Shown here in pieces: positions 10,322 to 20,140 of a DNA stretch of 64,000 bases. The DNA lies in NCBI GenBank assembly GCA_018262975.1, contig JADFDG010000010.1, positions 62,001 to 126,000 on the forward strand, given 5' to 3'. The notes beneath the pieces are model-generated. The model was given only the letters and a program-made list of their open reading frames with translations, ran no database searches and was not told the origin of the DNA. The DNA comes from Gammaproteobacteria bacterium. GTDB taxonomy: Bacteria; Pseudomonadota; Gammaproteobacteria; Pseudomonadales; JADFDG01. Position numbers and translations under genes: made by a program. The first letter of the stretch is position 1, and each line of letters starts with the position of its first letter.

Positions 10322-11392
10322 CTAACGCCTGATATTAAAAGGATATTGGAGCGTCGTGCCATAGGTGTCGCCGCGGCGGCCGCCCTCGACCTTCGCGGTG
10401 GGCCCGTACAGGGCAACCAGCCGGTGGCGGATGTTCTCCAGGGCCATGCGGTTGCCGCGGTGCCCGGGGGTCTCGCCTGGGGCCGGGGCGACCGGGTTGG
10501 TGACGGTGATCCGCACCTGCCCGTCCCGGTAGCTCACCGCGACCGTGACCGTGCCGCCGGCCGGCAGCGGGTGGATGCCGTGGTAGACGGCGTTCTCCAG
10601 CAGCGGCTGCAGGGTCAGCAGGGGGATGCGCAGGTCGTCCAGCGGGGTGTCGCCCACCTGCCAGTCCACCTTCAGGCGCTCGCCCATGCGCAGTTGCTCG
10701 ATGCCGATGTAGCGCCGGCACAGGTCCAGCTCGTGGGCCAGGGTCACCTCGGCGCCGGCTTCCTTGAGGCTGGCGCGGAACAGGTCGGCCAGGTCCAGCA
10801 CCACCGTCTCGGCGGCGTCCGGGTCCTTGCCGATCAGGCTGGCGATGATGTTCATGCTGTTGAACAGGAAGTGCGGGCGGATGCGCGACTGCAGGGCCTG
10901 GATGCGGGCCTGCAACTCGGCCTCCTGCTGCAGGCGCAGCTGTTCCTGCACGTAGAAGTAGCGCAGCACCAGGCCGCCGACGATGCCGGCGATGAACACG
11001 TTGGCGGCGGTGTCGGCCGGGGTGGGTGAGGGGCCGGTGGTCAGCGGACCGAACATGGCGCCCAGCGTGTACTGGGCCAGCAGGCTGAACAGCAGGGTGT
11101 CCAGCAGGATGACCCCGTAGGTGATACCCGCCGCGACGTGCCGCTGCAGCCGGGCCAGCGGCCGGCGCAACTGGCAGAGGATGGCCGAGGTGGTCAGCGC
11201 GATCCACTGCACGAACAGCGACGCCAGGCCGAGGTCGCCCCAGAAGTCGCCGCCGAAGCCGGTGCGGGCAAGCACCAGGACCAGGGCCAGCAGTTCGGCG
11301 ACCAGCACCACCACTCCCACGGCGCGTGCGCTGCAGAGGTCCGGCAGGAAGAAATGAGGGGGGGCTTCGGTCGCCCGCGGGGTGCGTTCCAT
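10322..11392 (-). CDS. algZ: Membrane sensor histidine kinase AlgZ/FimS type
   Basis: This is a 356-residue sensor of the LytS-like His_kinase family. Four to five hydrophobic segments fill about 20-155. The phospho-acceptor His is in [12 protein letters not shown]. The ATPase domain shows an N-box [13 protein letters not shown] and a final glycine loop [11 protein letters not shown]. The frame stays open far upstream, antisense to argH and lptM; the ATG at 11392 is chosen because hydrophobic and kinase homology begins just after it and it leaves room for a divergent promoter facing argH. It pairs with algR, as in Pseudomonas. Confidence 0.9.
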   Translation of the reverse strand: MERTPRATEAPPHFFLPDLCSARAVGVVVLVAELLALVLVLARTGFGGDFWGDLGLASLFVQWIALTTSAILCQLRRPLARLQRHVAAGITYGVILLDTLLFSLLAQYTLGAMFGPLTTGPSPTPADTAANVFIAGIVGGLVLRYFYVQEQLRLQQEAELQARIQALQSRIRPHFLFNSMNIIASLIGKDPDAAETVVLDLADLFRASLKEAGAEVTLAHELDLCRRYIGIEQLRMGERLKVDWQVGDTPLDDLRIPLLTLQPLLENAVYHGIHPLPAGGTVTVAVSYRDGQVRITVTNPVAPAPGETPGHRGNRMALENIRHRLVALYGPTAKVEGGRRGDTYGTTLQYPFNIRR

Positions 11393-11472
11393 CACGGCCG
11401 AGTGTCCGGCCGCGCCGGGCGAATGGCAAGCAACTCCGCGTCCTGGCCGGGCCTCGGACGGGTCGCCGGCTG

Positions 11473-11515
11473 TATACTGCGCGCGTCCATTTTTGGCCGG
11501 CGATCGCCGCCGGCC
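11473..11515 (+). promoter_or_regulatory. Putative argH promoter (-10) and leader hairpin
   Basis: TATACT at 11473-11478 is a good -10, about 55 bases before the argH ATG; no strong -35 is visible. A GC-rich hairpin (GGCCGGCG at 11495-11502 pairing with CGCCGGCC at 11508-11515) follows in the leader. It lies in the divergent algZ/argH gap. Confidence 0.5.
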
Positions 11516-11533
11516 GGTCACGCGGAATCCCCC

Positions 11534-12922
11534 ATGAGCAAGCAGACCCACCAGACCTGGGGTGGCCGGTTCACCGAGCCCACCGATGCCTTCGTCGCCC
11601 GCTTCACCGCCAGCGTCGACTTCGACAAGCGCCTGTACCGCCACGACATCATGGGCTCCATCGCCCACGCCACCATGCTGGCCAAGGTCGGTGTGCTGAC
11701 CGCCGCCGAGCGCGACAGCATCGTCGACGGCCTCAAGCAGATCCAGGCCGAGATCGAGGCCGGCACCTTCGAGTGGCGCGTCGACATGGAAGACGTGCAC
11801 ATGAACATCGAGGCGCGCCTGACCGAGCGCATCGGCATTGCCGGCAAGAAACTGCACACCGGCCGCTCGCGCAACGACCAGGTCGCCACCGACGTGCGCC
11901 TGTGGCTGCGCGACGAGATCGATTTCATCCTCGGCGAGATCCGCCGCCTGCAGCAGGGCCTGGTGGAACTCGCCGCGCGCGAGACCGACACCATCATGCC
12001 GGGCTTCACCCACCTGCAGACCGCGCAGCCGGTAACCTTCGGCCACCACCTGCTGGCCTGGTTCGAGAACGTCGACCGCGACCACGCGCGTTTCGCCGAC
12101 CTGCGCAAGCGCGTCAACCGCCTGCCGCTGGGCAGCGCGGCGCTGGCCGGCACCACCTACCCGATCGATCGCGAACTGGTGCGCGACCTGCTGGGCTTCG
12201 ACGACGTCTGCCGCAACTCGCTGGACGCGGTGAGTGATCGCGACTTCGCCATCGAGTTCTGCGCCGCCGCCGCCATACTGCTCACGCACCTGTCGCGCTT
12301 CTCGGAAGAGCTGGTGCTGTGGACCAGCTCGCAGTTCAACTTCATCAACCTGCCCGACCGCTTCTGCACCGGCAGCTCGATCATGCCGCAGAAGAAGAAC
12401 CCGGACGTGCCGGAACTGGTGCGCGGCAAGACCGGCCGCGTGAACGGCTCGCTGATCTCGCTGCTGACGCTGATGAAGTCGCAGCCGCTGGCGTACAACA
12501 AGGACAACCAGGAAGACAAGGAGCCGCTGTTCGACGCCGTGGACACGGTGAAGGGGTGCCTGCGCGCCTTTGCAGACATGGTGCCGGCCATCGAGCCGAA
12601 GCGCGAGGTGATGCGCGAAGCGGCGCGCCGCGGTTTCTCCACCGCCACCGATCTCGCCGACTACCTGGTGAAGAAGGGCGTGCCGTTCCGCGAGTCGCAC
12701 GAGATCGTCGGCAAGGCGGTGCGTTTCGGCGTCGAGCAGCAGCGCGACCTCGCGCAGCTGACGCTGGACGAGTTGCGCCAGTTCTCGCCGGAGATCGGCG
12801 AGGACGTGTTCGCCGTGCTGACGCTGGAAGGCTCGGTGAACGCGCGCAACCACATCGGCGGCACCGCGCCGGCGCAGGTGCGCCTGGCGGTGGCCGAGGC
12901 GCGCCAGCGCATCGGCGGTTGA
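11534..12922 (+). CDS. argH: Argininosuccinate lyase
   Basis: ArgH splits argininosuccinate into arginine and fumarate, the last step of arginine synthesis, as a cytoplasmic homotetramer. The protein has 462 residues (E. coli 457). It opens with [20 protein letters not shown], carries [12 protein letters not shown] and the family signature [16 protein letters not shown] near residue 280, which includes the catalytic Ser. The ATG at 11534 matches the expected N-terminus although the frame is open further upstream. It faces algZ and is followed closely by lptM-lysA-dapF, so these probably form one biosynthetic unit. Confidence 0.97.
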   Translation: MSKQTHQTWGGRFTEPTDAFVARFTASVDFDKRLYRHDIMGSIAHATMLAKVGVLTAAERDSIVDGLKQIQAEIEAGTFEWRVDMEDVHMNIEARLTERIGIAGKKLHTGRSRNDQVATDVRLWLRDEIDFILGEIRRLQQGLVELAARETDTIMPGFTHLQTAQPVTFGHHLLAWFENVDRDHARFADLRKRVNRLPLGSAALAGTTYPIDRELVRDLLGFDDVCRNSLDAVSDRDFAIEFCAAAAILLTHLSRFSEELVLWTSSQFNFINLPDRFCTGSSIMPQKKNPDVPELVRGKTGRVNGSLISLLTLMKSQPLAYNKDNQEDKEPLFDAVDTVKGCLRAFADMVPAIEPKREVMREAARRGFSTATDLADYLVKKGVPFRESHEIVGKAVRFGVEQQRDLAQLTLDELRQFSPEIGEDVFAVLTLEGSVNARNHIGGTAPAQVRLAVAEARQRIGG

Positions 12923-12932
12923 GGTGATGGCC

Positions 12933-13154
12933 ATGAAGCGCATCGCGGGTGCGGGCCTGCTGGCGGCGGCGACGCTGCTGTCCGCCTGTGGCCAGATGGG
13001 GCCGCTGTACTTCGACGAGGATCCGCCGGCCGACCAGCTGCCGCCGTCCATCAGTCGTGCGCCGGCCGCCGACGATGAGCGGACCCAGGATGCCGTTCCT
13101 GCACCCGACAGTAACGAGGGGGCCACGCCCCCGACCGTTCCCGAGACCGAGTAG
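12933..13154 (+). CDS. lptM: LPS-assembly lipoprotein LptM (YifL-like)
   Basis: LptM is a tiny outer-membrane lipoprotein that helps the LptD/LptE LPS translocon mature. The 73-residue product has a signal peptide and lipobox LLSAC, then the family's hallmark G-Q-M-G-P-L-Y-F right after the Cys. The ATG at 12933 is preferred: GAGG at 12921-12924 is correctly spaced for it and too close for the GTG at 12924 or ATG at 12927. Everything after about residue 40 is low-complexity. The last part (SNEGATPPT) is encoded by a REP palindrome arm, so the C-terminus has been extended or replaced by a repeat. Confidence 0.88.
   Translation: MKRIAGAGLLAAATLLSACGQMGPLYFDEDPPADQLPPSISRAPAADDERTQDAVPAPDSNEGATPPTVPETE
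13111..13134 (+). repeat. Single REP arm inside the lptM coding region
   Basis: GTAACGAGGGGGCCACGCCC followed by CCGA is a near-consensus left arm with stem GGGGGC-CAC-GCCCCC. It is read in frame as S-N-E-G-A-T-P-P-T, so its GTAA is not a stop here. No inverted partner is nearby. Confidence 0.78.
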
Positions 13155-13158
13155 CACC

Positions 13159-14409
13159 ATGAATCCGTTTGAATACCGCGCCGGCGAGCTGTACGCCGAG
13201 AACGTTCCCGTACGCGAGCTGGCCGCGCGCTTCGGCACGCCGCTGTACGTCTATTCGCGCGCCATGCTCGAGGATCGCTACCGCGCCTTCGATCGGGCGT
13301 TCGGCGACTACCCGCACCAGGTGTGCTTCGCCGTGAAGGCCAATTCCAACCTGGCCGTGCTCAACGTGCTGGCGCGCCTCGGTGCCGGCTTCGACATCGT
13401 TTCCGGCGGCGAGCTGGAGCGCGTGGTGGCCGCCGGCGGCGATCCGAAGAAGGTGGTGTTCTCCGGCCTCGGCAAGCAGGAGCACGAGATCCGTCGTGCG
13501 CTGGAGCTGGGTATCGCCTGCTTCAACGTGGAGTCGGATGCCGAACTCGACCGCATCAACGCGGTGGCCGGCGCCATGGGCGTGAAGGCGCCGGTGTCGC
13601 TGCGCGTGAACCCGGACGTGGACGCACAGACGCACCCTTACATCTCCACCGGCCTGAAGGAAAACAAGTTCGGCGTGGACATCGCGAAGGCGCGCGAGAT
13701 CTACCGCCGCGCCGCCGCGCTGCCGCACATCGCGGTGACCGGCGTGGACTGCCACATCGGCTCGCAGCTGACCACCACCGCGCCGTTCCTCGATGCGCTC
13801 GACCGCGTGCTGGCACTGGTGGACACGCTGGCCGCCGACGGCATCGCCATCCGCCACCTCGATCTCGGCGGTGGCCTGGGCGTGCGTTACCGCAACGAGA
13901 CGCCGCCGGAGCCGGCTGAATACATCGCGCAGGTGCTGGCGAAGCTCGGTGATCGCCGCCTCCCGGTGTACATGGAGCCGGGCCGCGCCATCTGCGCCAA
14001 CGCCGGCCTGTTCGTCACCCGCGTCGAGTTCCTCAAGAGCAACGACCACAAGAACTTCGCCATCATCGACGGCGCCATGAACGACCTCATCCGCCCGGCG
14101 CTGTACAGCGCGTGGATGGACATCGTCGCCGTGCAGCCGCGCACCGATGGCACCGCGCCGCAGTCGTGGGACGTGGTCGGCCCGGTGTGCGAGACCGGCG
14201 ACTTCCTCGGCAAGGATCGCGAGCTGGCCATCGCCGCCGGTGACCTGCTGGCGGTACGCTCGGCCGGTGCGTACGGCTTCGTGATGAGCTCCAACTACAA
14301 CACCCGCGGCCGTGCTGCCGAGGTGATCGTGGATGGCGGCACTGCCAGCATCGTGCGTCGTCGCGAGACGGTGGCCGACCTGCTGGCGCTGGAATCGCTG
14401 CTGCCTTAA
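13159..14409 (+). CDS. lysA: Diaminopimelate decarboxylase
   Basis: LysA decarboxylates meso-diaminopimelate to L-lysine with PLP. The 416-residue protein shows the PLP-binding Lys in C-F-A-V-K-A-N-S-N (Lys 60), the barrel phosphate-binding GGG of [10 protein letters not shown], and the active-site [11 protein letters not shown]. The C-terminal [11 protein letters not shown] is typical. The ATG at 13159, five bases after the lptM stop, fits the family N-terminus. lysA followed directly by dapF places the last lysine step beside the epimerase that makes its substrate. Confidence 0.97.
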   Translation: MNPFEYRAGELYAENVPVRELAARFGTPLYVYSRAMLEDRYRAFDRAFGDYPHQVCFAVKANSNLAVLNVLARLGAGFDIVSGGELERVVAAGGDPKKVVFSGLGKQEHEIRRALELGIACFNVESDAELDRINAVAGAMGVKAPVSLRVNPDVDAQTHPYISTGLKENKFGVDIAKAREIYRRAAALPHIAVTGVDCHIGSQLTTTAPFLDALDRVLALVDTLAADGIAIRHLDLGGGLGVRYRNETPPEPAEYIAQVLAKLGDRRLPVYMEPGRAICANAGLFVTRVEFLKSNDHKNFAIIDGAMNDLIRPALYSAWMDIVAVQPRTDGTAPQSWDVVGPVCETGDFLGKDRELAIAAGDLLAVRSAGAYGFVMSSNYNTRGRAAEVIVDGGTASIVRRRETVADLLALESLLP

Positions 14410-14432
14410 GGCAAGGGAAGGAAAACGACGCC

Positions 14433-15320
14433 ATGCGCCTGAAGTTCAGCAAGATGCACGGACTGGGCAACGACTTCATGGTCGTCGACCTGGTCACCCA
14501 GCATCTCGACCACCGCCAGCGCGAGCGCTTCTTCGCGCCCGCCAACATCCGTCGCCTGGCCGACCGCCATTTCGGCATCGGTTTCGACCAGTTGCTGGTG
14601 GTGGAGCCGCCCGAGTCACCCGACGCCGACTTCCGCTACCGCATCTTCAACGCCGATGGCGGCGAGGTGGAGCAGTGCGGCAACGGTGCGCGCTGCTTCG
14701 CCCGCTTCGTGCGTGGCCGCGGCCTCACCCGCAAGCGCCACCTGGTGGTGGAGGTCATGAAGGGCAAGATCGGCCTCGACGTGACCAAGGACGAGCAGGT
14801 GGTGGTGGACATGGGGCCACCGCACCTGGCCCTGCCCGACGTGCCGGCCGACGCGGCGCATGCCACCGCCACCCGCAACACCGCCCATGGCCACGGCACC
14901 GTCGCGACGGTGCAGACCTCGCTGGGCGCGCGCGAGCTGACCCTGGTGTCGATGGGCAATCCGCACGGCGTGCTGCGCGTGGACGACGTGGTGACCGCCC
15001 CGGTGGAGGTCATCGGCCCGGAGCTGGAGAAGCACCCGCTGTTCCCGGCGCGCGCCAACATCGGCTTCCTGCAGGTGCTGGACCGCCAGGCCGTGGCCCT
15101 GCGGGTGTTCGAGCGCGGCAGCGGCGAGACCCTGGCCTGCGGCACCGGCGCCTGCGCGGCGGTGGTGGCCGGCCAGCTCAACGGCTGGCTGGACGACGAG
15201 GTGTCGGTTACGCTGCCCGGGGGCAAGCTGGTGATCCGCCACGACGTGCGCGCCCACGGTGCCCACGTGCTGATGACCGGCCCGGCCACCACCGTATTCC
15301 ACGGACAAATCGATCTCTGA
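14433..15320 (+). CDS. dapF: Diaminopimelate epimerase
   Basis: DapF converts LL- to meso-diaminopimelate for lysine and peptidoglycan by a two-base mechanism. The 295-residue protein carries both catalytic cysteines: E-Q-C-G-N-G-A-R-C (Cys 82) and L-A-C-G-T-G-A-C (Cys 236). The start [19 protein letters not shown] is the family N-terminus, with AAGGGAAGG upstream as ribosome site. A slightly long insertion lies between the two halves. The order lptM-lysA-dapF-DUF484-xerC matches the E. coli yifL-dapF-yigA-xerC cluster with lysA inserted. Confidence 0.97.
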   Translation: MRLKFSKMHGLGNDFMVVDLVTQHLDHRQRERFFAPANIRRLADRHFGIGFDQLLVVEPPESPDADFRYRIFNADGGEVEQCGNGARCFARFVRGRGLTRKRHLVVEVMKGKIGLDVTKDEQVVVDMGPPHLALPDVPADAAHATATRNTAHGHGTVATVQTSLGARELTLVSMGNPHGVLRVDDVVTAPVEVIGPELEKHPLFPARANIGFLQVLDRQAVALRVFERGSGETLACGTGACAAVVAGQLNGWLDDEVSVTLPGGKLVIRHDVRAHGAHVLMTGPATTVFHGQIDL

Positions 15321-15339
15321 CCACAGGGACAGGCAAGGC

Positions 15340-16047
15340 ATGAGCGAGCACGCCCCCGACGCCGACGCGGTTGCGCAGTACCTGCGCGACAACCCCGATT
15401 TCTTCAGCGGCCGCGACGAGCTGCTGGCCGACCTGCGGATCCCGCACGAGGCGGGCACCGCGGTGTCCCTGCTGGAACGCCAGGTGGGCGTGCTGCGCGA
15501 ACGCAACGTCGAGCTGCGCGAGCGCCTCAATGGCTTGCTGTCCATCGCCCGCGATAACGACCTGATCTTCGAGAAGACGCGCGCGCTGGTGCTGGCGCTG
15601 CTGGAGGGCGCCGACCTCGCCGCGCTGGCGCAGGCGCTGGGCCGTTCGCTCGTCGAGGACTTCGGCATGGCGGCGCAGTCGCTGGTGCTGTTCGACGTGC
15701 CGGCCGCGCAGTTGCCGCCACGCGTGATGGCCATGGACGCCGCCGATGCCGAGGCGCGTCTGGGCGGCCTGCTCAAGGGCCATCGCGTGGTATGCGGCGT
15801 GTTGCGTCCGGAGGAATTGCAGGCGGTGTTCGGCGAGGCCGCCGATGCCGTCGGTTCGGCGGCCATCGTGCCGCTGGTATTCCACGGCCAGCTCGGCCTG
15901 CTGGCCATCGGTGCGCGCGACCCTCAGCACTTCAAGTCCGGCATGGACACGCTGTTCGTCGGCCACATCGGCGACGTGCTGGCGCGCCGGCTCTACGCGA
16001 TCCGCCCGGGTCGCGAGGCGCAGGAGCGCGCCCGCGCCGGGGCGTGA
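15340..16047 (+). CDS. DUF484 family protein (YigA-like)
   Basis: This 235-residue cytoplasmic protein of unknown biochemical role belongs to the DUF484 family, whose members are usually encoded between dapF and xerC. The N-terminus (V-A-Q-Y-L-R-D-N-P-D-F-F) is the family's most conserved part, followed by a predicted coiled coil (E-R-Q-V-G-V-L-R-E-R-N) and a GAF-like C-terminal half with the segment F-H-G-Q-L-G-L-L-A-I-G-A-R-D. It ends one base before the xerC ATG, so co-expression with the recombinase is likely. Function is inferred only from this conserved neighbourhood. Confidence 0.9.
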   Translation: MSEHAPDADAVAQYLRDNPDFFSGRDELLADLRIPHEAGTAVSLLERQVGVLRERNVELRERLNGLLSIARDNDLIFEKTRALVLALLEGADLAALAQALGRSLVEDFGMAAQSLVLFDVPAAQLPPRVMAMDAADAEARLGGLLKGHRVVCGVLRPEELQAVFGEAADAVGSAAIVPLVFHGQLGLLAIGARDPQHFKSGMDTLFVGHIGDVLARRLYAIRPGREAQERARAGA

Positions 16048-16048
16048 C

Positions 16049-16978
16049 ATGAGTGCGCTGCAGGCGGACATCGAGTCCTTCCTGCGCCACCTGGCGGCGG
16101 AGCGACGGTTGTCGCCGCACACGCTCGCCGCCTATCGCCGCGATCTCGATGAACTCGCCGGCTGGTGCGCGAAACAGCCGGCGCTCGCCGGCTGGTCGCA
16201 ACTGAAGAGCGCGCAGGTGCGCCAGTTTGTCGCCGTCTGCCACCGCGAGGGCCTCGGCGGCACCAGCCTCGCGCGGCGCCTGTCGGCCATCCGTTCCTTC
16301 TATGAATTCCTGTTGCGCGAGGGGCGCGCCACCGACAACCCCGCGCTGGGCGTGCGCGCGCCGAAATCACCGCGCAAGCTGCCGTCGGCCATCGACCCGG
16401 ACGAGGTGTCGCAGCTGCTCGACGGCGCGGCCAGCGACGACGACCCGTGGCTGGCGGCCCGCGACGCCGCGATGTTCGAGTTGATGTATTCGTCCGGCCT
16501 GCGTCTGGCCGAGCTGGTGGCGGTGGACCTGGCGGCGCTGGACCTCGCCGCCGGTGAACTGGTGGTGACCGGCAAGGGCCGCAAGACGCGGATCGTGCCG
16601 GTAGGTGGCAAGGCGGTGGCGGCGGTGCGCGCCTGGTTGCCGCGGCGCGCCGAGGTGGCCGGAGGCGACCAGCCGGCGCTGTTCGTCAGTCGCCGCGGCG
16701 AGCGCATCGGGTCGCGCGCGGTGCAGCAGCGGCTGGCGCGGGCCGGCGTGGTGAAGGGTGTATCGCGCCACCTGCATCCGCACATGCTGCGTCATTCGTT
16801 CGCCACCCACCTGCTGGAGTCGTCCGGCGACCTGCGCGCCGTGCAGGAGTTGCTCGGCCATGCCGACATCGCCACCACGCAGGTCTACACCCACCTGGAC
16901 TTCCAGCACCTGGCGCAGGTCTATGACCGTGCGCACCCGCGCGCCCGCAAGCGCCCGGCGGCAGAGGGCGACGAATGA
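16049..16978 (+). CDS. xerC: Tyrosine recombinase XerC
   Basis: XerC and XerD resolve chromosome dimers at dif. The 309-residue protein has an N-terminal SAM-like core-binding domain (about 5-90) and a C-terminal catalytic domain. Catalytic residues are visible: Arg in S-S-G-L-R-L-A-E-L (152), H-M-L-R-H-S-F-A-T-H-L, the second His in L-L-G-H-A, and the nucleophile Tyr in T-T-Q-V-Y-T-H (280). Start ATG at 16049 follows DUF484 immediately. Its place in the dapF-DUF484-xerC cluster marks it as XerC rather than XerD or an integrase. Confidence 0.95.
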   Translation: MSALQADIESFLRHLAAERRLSPHTLAAYRRDLDELAGWCAKQPALAGWSQLKSAQVRQFVAVCHREGLGGTSLARRLSAIRSFYEFLLREGRATDNPALGVRAPKSPRKLPSAIDPDEVSQLLDGAASDDDPWLAARDAAMFELMYSSGLRLAELVAVDLAALDLAAGELVVTGKGRKTRIVPVGGKAVAAVRAWLPRRAEVAGGDQPALFVSRRGERIGSRAVQQRLARAGVVKGVSRHLHPHMLRHSFATHLLESSGDLRAVQELLGHADIATTQVYTHLDFQHLAQVYDRAHPRARKRPAAEGDE

Positions 16979-17093
16979 CCGGCGGTTTACAGATGGCACA
17001 CGCAAGCTGTACGCACGGCCAATGACGCCGCGGCCGGCGTTGCCTAGCATCCGCCCTGTAGCCTTTGCACGGTGCCGTACCCGGAGTTGATTG

Positions 17094-17789
17094 ATGTTGT
17101 TGTCTGCCGCCGCGGCATTGCGCCGGGCCCTGCTGGTGCTGTCCGTCCTGGTTTCCGCGACCGCACAGGCGGCTGCCGTGCCCTGGCAACTGGCCGTCGA
17201 TGAACCCGACGTGCGGGTCTGGAAGCGGCCGGTCGCCGATTCGCCGTTCGTGGAGTTCCGTGCCGAAACCGTGGTGCGCTCCTCGCTGTCGGCGCTGGTG
17301 GGCCTGTTCTATGACATCGACGCCGCGCCGCGCTGGATCGACCACACCCGCCGCGTGGTGGCGCTGTCGCGTGACGATGCGCGGCGCGAATACGTACTGC
17401 TGCTGGAAACCGACATGCCCTGGCCGATCAGCGACCGCGATGCCGTCATCAAGGGACGCTGGTGGCAGGAACCGGACACGCTGGCGGTCATGCTGCGCGG
17501 TGCCAGCGTCAGCGATGTCCACCCGGAGAATCCCGCTTACGTGCGCAACACCATCCGCTCGGACTGGTCGTTCATCCCGCTCGGTGATGGCCGGGTCAAG
17601 GTGGTGATGGCCGGCCACGTCGATCCGCGCGGCAACCTGCCTACCTGGGCGGTCAACCTGCTGATCCAGGAATCCCCGCGGGTGACCCTGCGCAATCTCG
17701 CCCGGATCATCGGCACGCCCGAGCGGCAGGCTGTGGTGCATCCGGGCGTGACCGAGCCGCCGCCCGGCTTCGTGCCGCCGCCGGGCTGA
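17094..17789 (+). CDS. Exported START-domain protein
   Basis: This 231-residue protein has a signal peptide (hydrophobic segment to about residue 25, cut near AQA-AA) and a single START/SRPBCC fold likely to bind a lipid or other hydrophobic ligand. Features typical of bacterial START proteins are V-W-K-R-P-V, a long central beta-sheet, R-D-A-V-I-K-G-R-W and a C-terminal helix preceded by L-P-T-W-A-V-N. A TTG at 17091 is adjacent, but the ATG at 17094 is the natural start. The tail is Pro/Gly-rich. It converges on an AraC/SRPBCC unit on the other strand; whether they share a ligand is unknown. Confidence 0.85.
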   Translation: MLLSAAAALRRALLVLSVLVSATAQAAAVPWQLAVDEPDVRVWKRPVADSPFVEFRAETVVRSSLSALVGLFYDIDAAPRWIDHTRRVVALSRDDARREYVLLLETDMPWPISDRDAVIKGRWWQEPDTLAVMLRGASVSDVHPENPAYVRNTIRSDWSFIPLGDGRVKVVMAGHVDPRGNLPTWAVNLLIQESPRVTLRNLARIIGTPERQAVVHPGVTEPPPGFVPPPG

Positions 17790-17804
17790 CGTCGCCTTGC
17801 GTGC

Positions 17805-18785
17805 TTACGCTCCCGGCGCGCCGGTGCGGCAGGCCAGCGGCGTCTGGCCGCTCCAGCGGCGGAACGCGCGGTAGAACGCGCTGACATCGGAAAACCCGCA
17901 CAGCGCGGCGATGGTCTCCATCCTCTCGTCGGTGCCCTTGAGCAGGTGCCGCGCGAGATCGAAGCGGTAGTTGTCGAGCAGGGTGTTGAAGTTGGTGTCG
18001 AGCGCTTCCAGCCGTACCTGCAGTTGCCGGCGCGTCAGCCCGAGGCGGGCGGCGATGTCGTCGATGCCGGTGCGCCCGGCATCCAGTCCCTGGCTGATGG
18101 CGCGCATGGTGGCGTCCATCAGCGCGCGCCGATCGATTTCCTCCAGGCGTTGCTCGGCGATGCGCTCGTGCAGTTCCTGCAGCGACAGGTCCGTGTGCCA
18201 GGCCTCGTGGGCCAGGCATCCAGCATCGAAATACACGCGCGTCTGCGCGCAACCGAGTTGCACCGGGCAACCATAGAGCGTGCGGTACTCGGCATCGCTG
18301 GCGCCGGCGGCGTGCATGAAGTCGATGCGCGTCGGGGTGAACAGGCCGTCGCTGGCGTCGCGCAGGAAGCGGATCATGCCGCCGGTGAAGCACTCGACCA
18401 GGTGGCGGGGGTGCGCGGTGGCGGATTCGTCGGCCAGGTAGCACTCCCCGGCGCTCATCACCAGGCGGATGGCCAGCGACGGGTGGACGAGTTTCTGGTA
18501 GGCCAGCGTGCGCACCAGCGCGCCGCCGAAGGTGCGGCTGCTCGAGTAGAAGTATTCCACCACGTGGCCGCGCAGCGGCGGCAGCAGGCGCCCGAGGCGG
18601 GCGCCGATGTCCGGGTCGGCGGCAATGCGCTCGGCGTTCTGCCAGAACGCGGCATCCTGGACGGCCTGCGTGCGCTGCGCGAGCGGCAGCGGCGCGAGCG
18701 CTTCGGCGGTGGCCGCCAGCACGCTGTCCACGTTGATGCCGGCAGTCTCCATCGCCTTGTTGCGGGCGCGCTCGAGCAGCGTCAT
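17805..18785 (-). CDS. AraC-family transcriptional regulator
   Basis: This 326-residue regulator has an N-terminal ligand-binding region of the arabinose-binding-like class (about 20-210) found in OruR/ArgR-type AraC proteins, and a C-terminal double helix-turn-helix (about 235-320). The second HTH shows I-A-A-L-C-G-F-S-D-V-S-A-F-Y-R-A-F-R-R-W, a clear AraC signature. The ATG at 18785 overlaps the stop of the upstream SRPBCC gene (ATGA), so the two are translationally coupled; the frame is open upstream but only antisense to other genes. It probably controls its own operon in response to a small hydrophobic compound, which is inference. Confidence 0.9.
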   Translation of the reverse strand: MTLLERARNKAMETAGINVDSVLAATAEALAPLPLAQRTQAVQDAAFWQNAERIAADPDIGARLGRLLPPLRGHVVEYFYSSSRTFGGALVRTLAYQKLVHPSLAIRLVMSAGECYLADESATAHPRHLVECFTGGMIRFLRDASDGLFTPTRIDFMHAAGASDAEYRTLYGCPVQLGCAQTRVYFDAGCLAHEAWHTDLSLQELHERIAEQRLEEIDRRALMDATMRAISQGLDAGRTGIDDIAARLGLTRRQLQVRLEALDTNFNTLLDNYRFDLARHLLKGTDERMETIAALCGFSDVSAFYRAFRRWSGQTPLACRTGAPGA

Positions 18786-20056
18786 GGCGCGGCCCCGCTG
18801 TCGGTGGCGAGCCAGTCGCGCATGCGCTGCATGCTGGACAGCCCCATGTACAGGCCGCCCAGCACGTCGTGGTGCGGCAGGTGGCGGGCCACGCGCAACA
18901 CCAGCGGCGCGTCCTCGCCGATGCGGTAGCCGATGGTCATGCTGCCCAGGCACTGGTTGTCGCCGGCGGCCTGCCAGTCCCAGCCGCCGTCGACGCGCCG
19001 CAGGTCGCCGCCTTCGCGGGTGAACTGCAGGGCGGTGTCGCCGGACTGCGTGTAGGCCAGCCGGTAGCGCATGCCCAGCGAGAAGAAGCCGAGTCCCATG
19101 CCGACCTGCCAGTCGATCGAGAAAGCGTCGCCGCGCTTGCGGCGCGTGGCGCCGCGCACCAGCGGCAGGAACTCCGGGAAGCGTTCGAACTGCGTGGCGC
19201 GCTGGAATACCGTGGCCACGTTGCCGTCGACCAGGCAGGCGCTGGCGATGAAGCGTTGCAGGAACAGCTCGCCCTCGTCGCGCAGCCACTGTCCGCCATC
19301 GATGAACACCAGCGGTCCCGGTGCGGCGAGCGTTGCCAGCAGCGGATGGGTGCCGGCACGCGGGAACGCCGGCACCTGCGCGGTCACCGGGCACCGGGCT
19401 TCCGGCGGGCAGGGGGCGGGCGGACAGAAGGCCAGGCGCACCGCTTCCAGGGCGACGAACGCGGACCCGTAGGGTGCCGCCAGCGCCAGGTCGGGCTGGG
19501 CCCTGAGCAGCATCTGCAGCACCAGGTTGCCGCTGGCGATGTCCGCCCAGTTGCAGTAGAAGACCAGCGTGCGCCCGTCGTCCAGCGGCAGGAATTCCCA
19601 GCGGCTGACCGCGGCGTCGGCATCGCCTTCCAGCAGGTGCGCGGACAGCGAGCCGTCCTGCTCGAGGGTGTGCGCGAGCACGATGCGCGTGCGGATGGTC
19701 ATCATCGACAGCGCGAAGGTGTGCTCGTATTCGACGCGCGAGGTGTTGCTGTCCTGCGCGAGCACGGTGGCGCCGGTGGTGTTGGGGATGAGGTCGACGT
19801 AGCGCGGGAAATCGGCAAGGGTGGCGCGGATGGTTGCGGCCGTGGCCGGTACCACCATCGCGCCGCAACGGAAGGACACGTTGTCGTAGCGGCGCAGCGT
19901 ACCCTTCGTCGGCACCGTGATGCTGCATGGCGGCAGCGAGAACAGCAGCAGGCGGTCGCCGGCGAGGTCGGCCAGCGCGGCAGCATCGATCCCGGTGTCC
20001 GCCAGGCGCGGTGACGGATTGTGCCAGGGGGGACTCGCCGTGCTCGCCGTACTCAT
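18782..20056 (-). CDS. Two-domain SRPBCC/START-like protein
   Basis: This 424-residue protein has no signal peptide and no enzyme motif I recognise. Two similar halves look like SRPBCC (polyketide-cyclase/START-type) ligand pockets. The first (about 60-215) contains I-R-A-T-L-A-D-F-P-R-Y-V-D-L-I-P-N and the second (about 285-420) contains V-F-Q-R-A-T-Q-F-E-R-F-P-E-F-L-P-L-V. Both have the 'area-of-first-helix plus P' pattern usual for the fold. It is co-transcribed with, and overlaps, the AraC regulator gene. A role in binding or sensing a lipophilic molecule is plausible but unproven. Confidence 0.75.
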   Translation of the reverse strand: MSTASTASPPWHNPSPRLADTGIDAAALADLAGDRLLLFSLPPCSITVPTKGTLRRYDNVSFRCGAMVVPATAATIRATLADFPRYVDLIPNTTGATVLAQDSNTSRVEYEHTFALSMMTIRTRIVLAHTLEQDGSLSAHLLEGDADAAVSRWEFLPLDDGRTLVFYCNWADIASGNLVLQMLLRAQPDLALAAPYGSAFVALEAVRLAFCPPAPCPPEARCPVTAQVPAFPRAGTHPLLATLAAPGPLVFIDGGQWLRDEGELFLQRFIASACLVDGNVATVFQRATQFERFPEFLPLVRGATRRKRGDAFSIDWQVGMGLGFFSLGMRYRLAYTQSGDTALQFTREGGDLRRVDGGWDWQAAGDNQCLGSMTIGYRIGEDAPLVLRVARHLPHHDVLGGLYMGLSSMQRMRDWLATDSGAAP

Positions 20057-20140
20057 GGTGCCTCGGGGTGATCGGTGGTGACGGCAAAGGTACCATTGAC
20101 GGGCACCGGTCATCAGCGCCGGCCGCCCACGGGAGTGCAC

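Noticed and set aside
11393-13126. Upstream extension of the AlgZ frame to 934 codons
   Set aside because: The extra part is antisense to argH and lptM; kinase homology starts after the ATG at 11392.
16049-16978. Integrase of a mobile island
   Set aside because: The recombinase sits in the conserved dapF-DUF484-xerC cluster and matches XerC in length and motifs.
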